Part shown: piece after piece, positions 62,443 through 64,000 of the stretch
Numbering within the stretch: position 1 is the first letter of the stretch
Layout: each line of letters begins with the position of its first letter
Assembly (NCBI RefSeq): GCF_023923225.1
Contig: NZ_CP099489.1
Span: 1,922,001 to 1,986,000 of the forward strand
Direction of reading: 5' to 3'
DNA: 64,000 nucleotides
Source: Ornithinimicrobium faecis
GTDB lineage: Bacteria; Actinomycetota; Actinomycetes; Actinomycetales; Dermatophilaceae
Made by a program: the position numbers and the translations under genes
Notes under the pieces: model-generated
Database searches by the model: none
What the model was told of the DNA's origin: nothing
What the model saw: only the letters and a program-made list of their open reading frames with translations

Positions 62443-63071
62443 GGAGGCGAACAATCTGGGCCCTGCTGGCATTGAGCCTCATTCTGACGGGGTGCAGTTC
62501 ATCAGGCACAGAGCCGGATGAAGACGCCCGCACGTTGCCAGGTGTGCCTGAAAATTATGGCGAACTGATGGCAGATCGAGCGGAGATGCTCGGTTTGGAG
62601 AATCCCCCCAAGGTTGCGCCGATCCGCGTGGTGACCCGTGATGAATACTACTCTGTGCAACAATCCTGTCTCGCCGAGCTTGGGTTTCAGACGGAGGTTG
62701 CCCCCGATGCCGACGGCCTAACGCTGGAGTTGGCCGATGGACAGTTTGAGGCATACTCCATCGCCGACTACACGTGCAGCGGCCAGTATCCGCTACACAA
62801 GGCATATCGGGAGGAACTCAGCGAGGAGCAATTGCGAGTCTATTTCGACTGGAACCGGGGTGTGCTCTCCACGTGCATGTCAGAGCTTGGGCATCAACCC
62901 TCGGAGCCACCCAGCTTTCCGGTGTTTGTGGAGGAGTATCGCGCGGGCCGTGGCATGTGGACGCCTTTCAACAATGTGCCCGAGGGATTCTTCACTGAAA
63001 CCGTGACGGAGCTGAGCAAGCACTGCGAACTCGAGCCGAAGGATGAGGCGGTATTTACCAGCGTGGGCTGA
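62433..63071 (+). CDS. Four-cysteine lipoprotein, paralogue of the 60223 gene
   Basis: 212-residue lipoprotein. The signal RLRRRTIWALLALSLILTGC has Cys21 as lipidation site. Mature cysteines lie in QQSCLAELGFQ, DYTCSGQYP, LSTCMSELGHQP and SKHCELEP, matching the order in the 60223 product, and PPSFPVFVEEYRAGRGMW parallels its PSRQTYMEHY segment. The start is TTG at 62433, the only plausible one, overlapping the end of the upstream frameshifted gene. Base composition is lower in GC than the window average. Function unknown. Confidence 0.7.
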   Translation: MRLRRRTIWALLALSLILTGCSSSGTEPDEDARTLPGVPENYGELMADRAEMLGLENPPKVAPIRVVTRDEYYSVQQSCLAELGFQTEVAPDADGLTLELADGQFEAYSIADYTCSGQYPLHKAYREELSEEQLRVYFDWNRGVLSTCMSELGHQPSEPPSFPVFVEEYRAGRGMWTPFNNVPEGFFTETVTELSKHCELEPKDEAVFTSVG

Positions 63072-63106
63072 CGCGGGCCGCAGTTGGCGTCGCGCGCGAC
63101 CTACGG

Positions 63107-64000
63107 TTACATCACCTCGCGAAGTTGGCCGTCGACGCGGCGGGTCCAGCCTCGGTGGTCGAGGTGCTCGAGCAGAGGCACGGCCACCCGGCGGGTGGTG
63201 CCCAGGACCTGGCGGGCGGCACTGAGCGTGAACGGCTGCTCGAGCGCCGCGAGCTCACGCATCGCCCGGGCGGGACCGTCCGGAAGCAGCACGACGTCAT
63301 CAGCGATCCGCAGCAGTCGGCCCACGCGTGTTGCGGCGGCGAGCTCGGTGGCCCCGAGCCCGAGGTCACGCAACTGGTCACGGTCGGGGGCAGCGAACGG
63401 GTCCTGACGCAGCTGCTCCTCCACCACAGTCACCGCAGACTCGGCCGGTCCGAGATCACCGGTTTCCGCCGCCCGCACTCGTCCGCCGGTGACGGTGAGA
63501 CCAGCGTCCTGAGCCAGGTGGTGCACGAGCTCGACCGTCAGTGGTGGCACGTCGCGGGGGAGCGATCCTCCTTCCTCGGGTGACCTCAGGTGGTCGGGCA
63601 GGTCCAGGGAGCGACCCGCCTCGACGACCGGTATGCCGTGGCTCAGCGGGCGCTGCCCGTGGTGGTCGCGCACGAGCTGGGTGAGGTGTTCCTGCCATGT
63701 GGTCAGGGCCCCGGCATCGACCCACCAGTGCCCAACCCGCACCCCATGCTCCGGATCGGGCAGGCCCAGCCGCGCGAGCACCGCGGGATGCTCGGCCGAC
63801 CGGGAGCGCAGACGGGTGTCGGCGGGGGAGTGCGGTCCCGACAACTCCTCGTCGCGCCGCCGGGCAGCCCCGCGTCGGCGCAGCGGCAGCGGGTCGACGT
63901 CCAGGACGCGAACCGACCACAGCCGCCGATCACCCGGGTCGCGCAGGATCGCCAGGTCACCCACGTGCCAGGGCAGCGGCGTGGGTGCGGTGAGGCGGGC
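63107..64000 (-). CDS. selB: Selenocysteine-specific elongation factor SelB, C-terminal part (5' end beyond window)
   Basis: 297 C-terminal residues of a protein reading in from the right edge. The first visible part (TPLPWHVGDLAILRDPGDRRLWSVRVLDVDPLPLRRRGAA) fits the EF-Tu-like domain 3 end of SelB. The rest is the run of winged-helix domains that bind the SECIS mRNA hairpin, ending [35 protein letters not shown]. SelB delivers Sec-tRNA to recoded UGA codons, so the genome should encode selA, selC and at least one selenoprotein (often formate dehydrogenase) outside this window. Confidence 0.85.
   Translation of the reverse strand, partial: ARLTAPTPLPWHVGDLAILRDPGDRRLWSVRVLDVDPLPLRRRGAARRRDEELSGPHSPADTRLRSRSAEHPAVLARLGLPDPEHGVRVGHWWVDAGALTTWQEHLTQLVRDHHGQRPLSHGIPVVEAGRSLDLPDHLRSPEEGGSLPRDVPPLTVELVHHLAQDAGLTVTGGRVRAAETGDLGPAESAVTVVEEQLRQDPFAAPDRDQLRDLGLGATELAAATRVGRLLRIADDVVLLPDGPARAMRELAALEQPFTLSAARQVLGTTRRVAVPLLEHLDHRGWTRRVDGQLREVM

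Overview
The window is 64 kb of high-GC actinobacterial chromosome. The evidence is the GC-rich codon use, frequent GTG starts, a block with the same gene order as Mycobacterium Rv2699c to Rv2689c (DUF4193, dut, DUF3710, OB-fold, DUF3159, TrkA-type pair, APC permease, TRAM methyltransferase), SepH, a DUF222/HNH gene, and a ferrochelatase of the Fe-S actinobacterial type. The gene content and the 32-bp repeats suggest a free-living relative of Intrasporangiaceae/Ornithinimicrobium. That placement is an inference from gene style, not a database result. No rRNA, tRNA, CRISPR array, prophage or complete insertion sequence was seen.

Layout. 1-5 kb: 3'-truncated topoisomerase IV subunit A, CPA1 Na+/H+ antiporter, divergent PfkB kinase. 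5-9 kb: TetR regulator with a divergent membrane protein and a cell-wall-binding polysaccharide deacetylase, then an orphan YefM-type antitoxin beside a toxin remnant. 9-16 kb: hydrolase, nitroreductase, ECF sigma factor with a membrane partner, large GNAT/acyl-CoA-synthetase-like protein, lipoprotein. Four clusters of an exact 32-bp-period repeat lie between 5 and 15.6 kb. 16-25 kb: DUF5998, phosphodiesterase-like protein, thymidine kinase, MFS transporter, a structured 30-bp repeat array, SepH, TRIC-like channel, ferrochelatase. 25-35 kb: the conserved block, interrupted by a small membrane protein, an SRPBCC protein and an atypical DUF222/HNH gene. It ends with a KimA-like permease divergent from two RCK proteins. 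35-42 kb: FAD oxidase, aconitase behind a 20-bp perfect palindrome, MmcQ/YjbR protein, DUF4143 ATPase with promoter iterons, VOC protein with an operator. 42-48 kb: XRE regulator facing a two-gene clpP operon, PLP decarboxylase, ferredoxin-reductase-like protein, folE and a Cys-rich wHTH regulator. 48-52 kb: four-gene siderophore ABC operon under an IdeR/DtxR-like box. 52-64 kb: a small gene with a LexA-like box overlapping its -10, dxs, a diacylglycerol kinase-App1 phosphatase fusion, S15 peptidase, MFS transporter, two paralogous Cys-rich lipoproteins around a RIO kinase, a frameshifted secreted protein, and the 3' end of selB.

Genes that appear to work together: KimA-like permease with the RCK pair (K+ homeostasis); XRE regulator with the ClpP pair; ABC uptake genes under iron control; ECF sigma with its membrane-anchored partner; the TetR regulator with its divergent membrane gene. 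The most unusual signals are the 32-bp repeat family, the palindrome-framed 30-bp array, the opposing-enzyme fusion at 54.5 kb, the ClpP with Ala at the nucleophile position, and the LexA-like-box gene at 52.2 kb.
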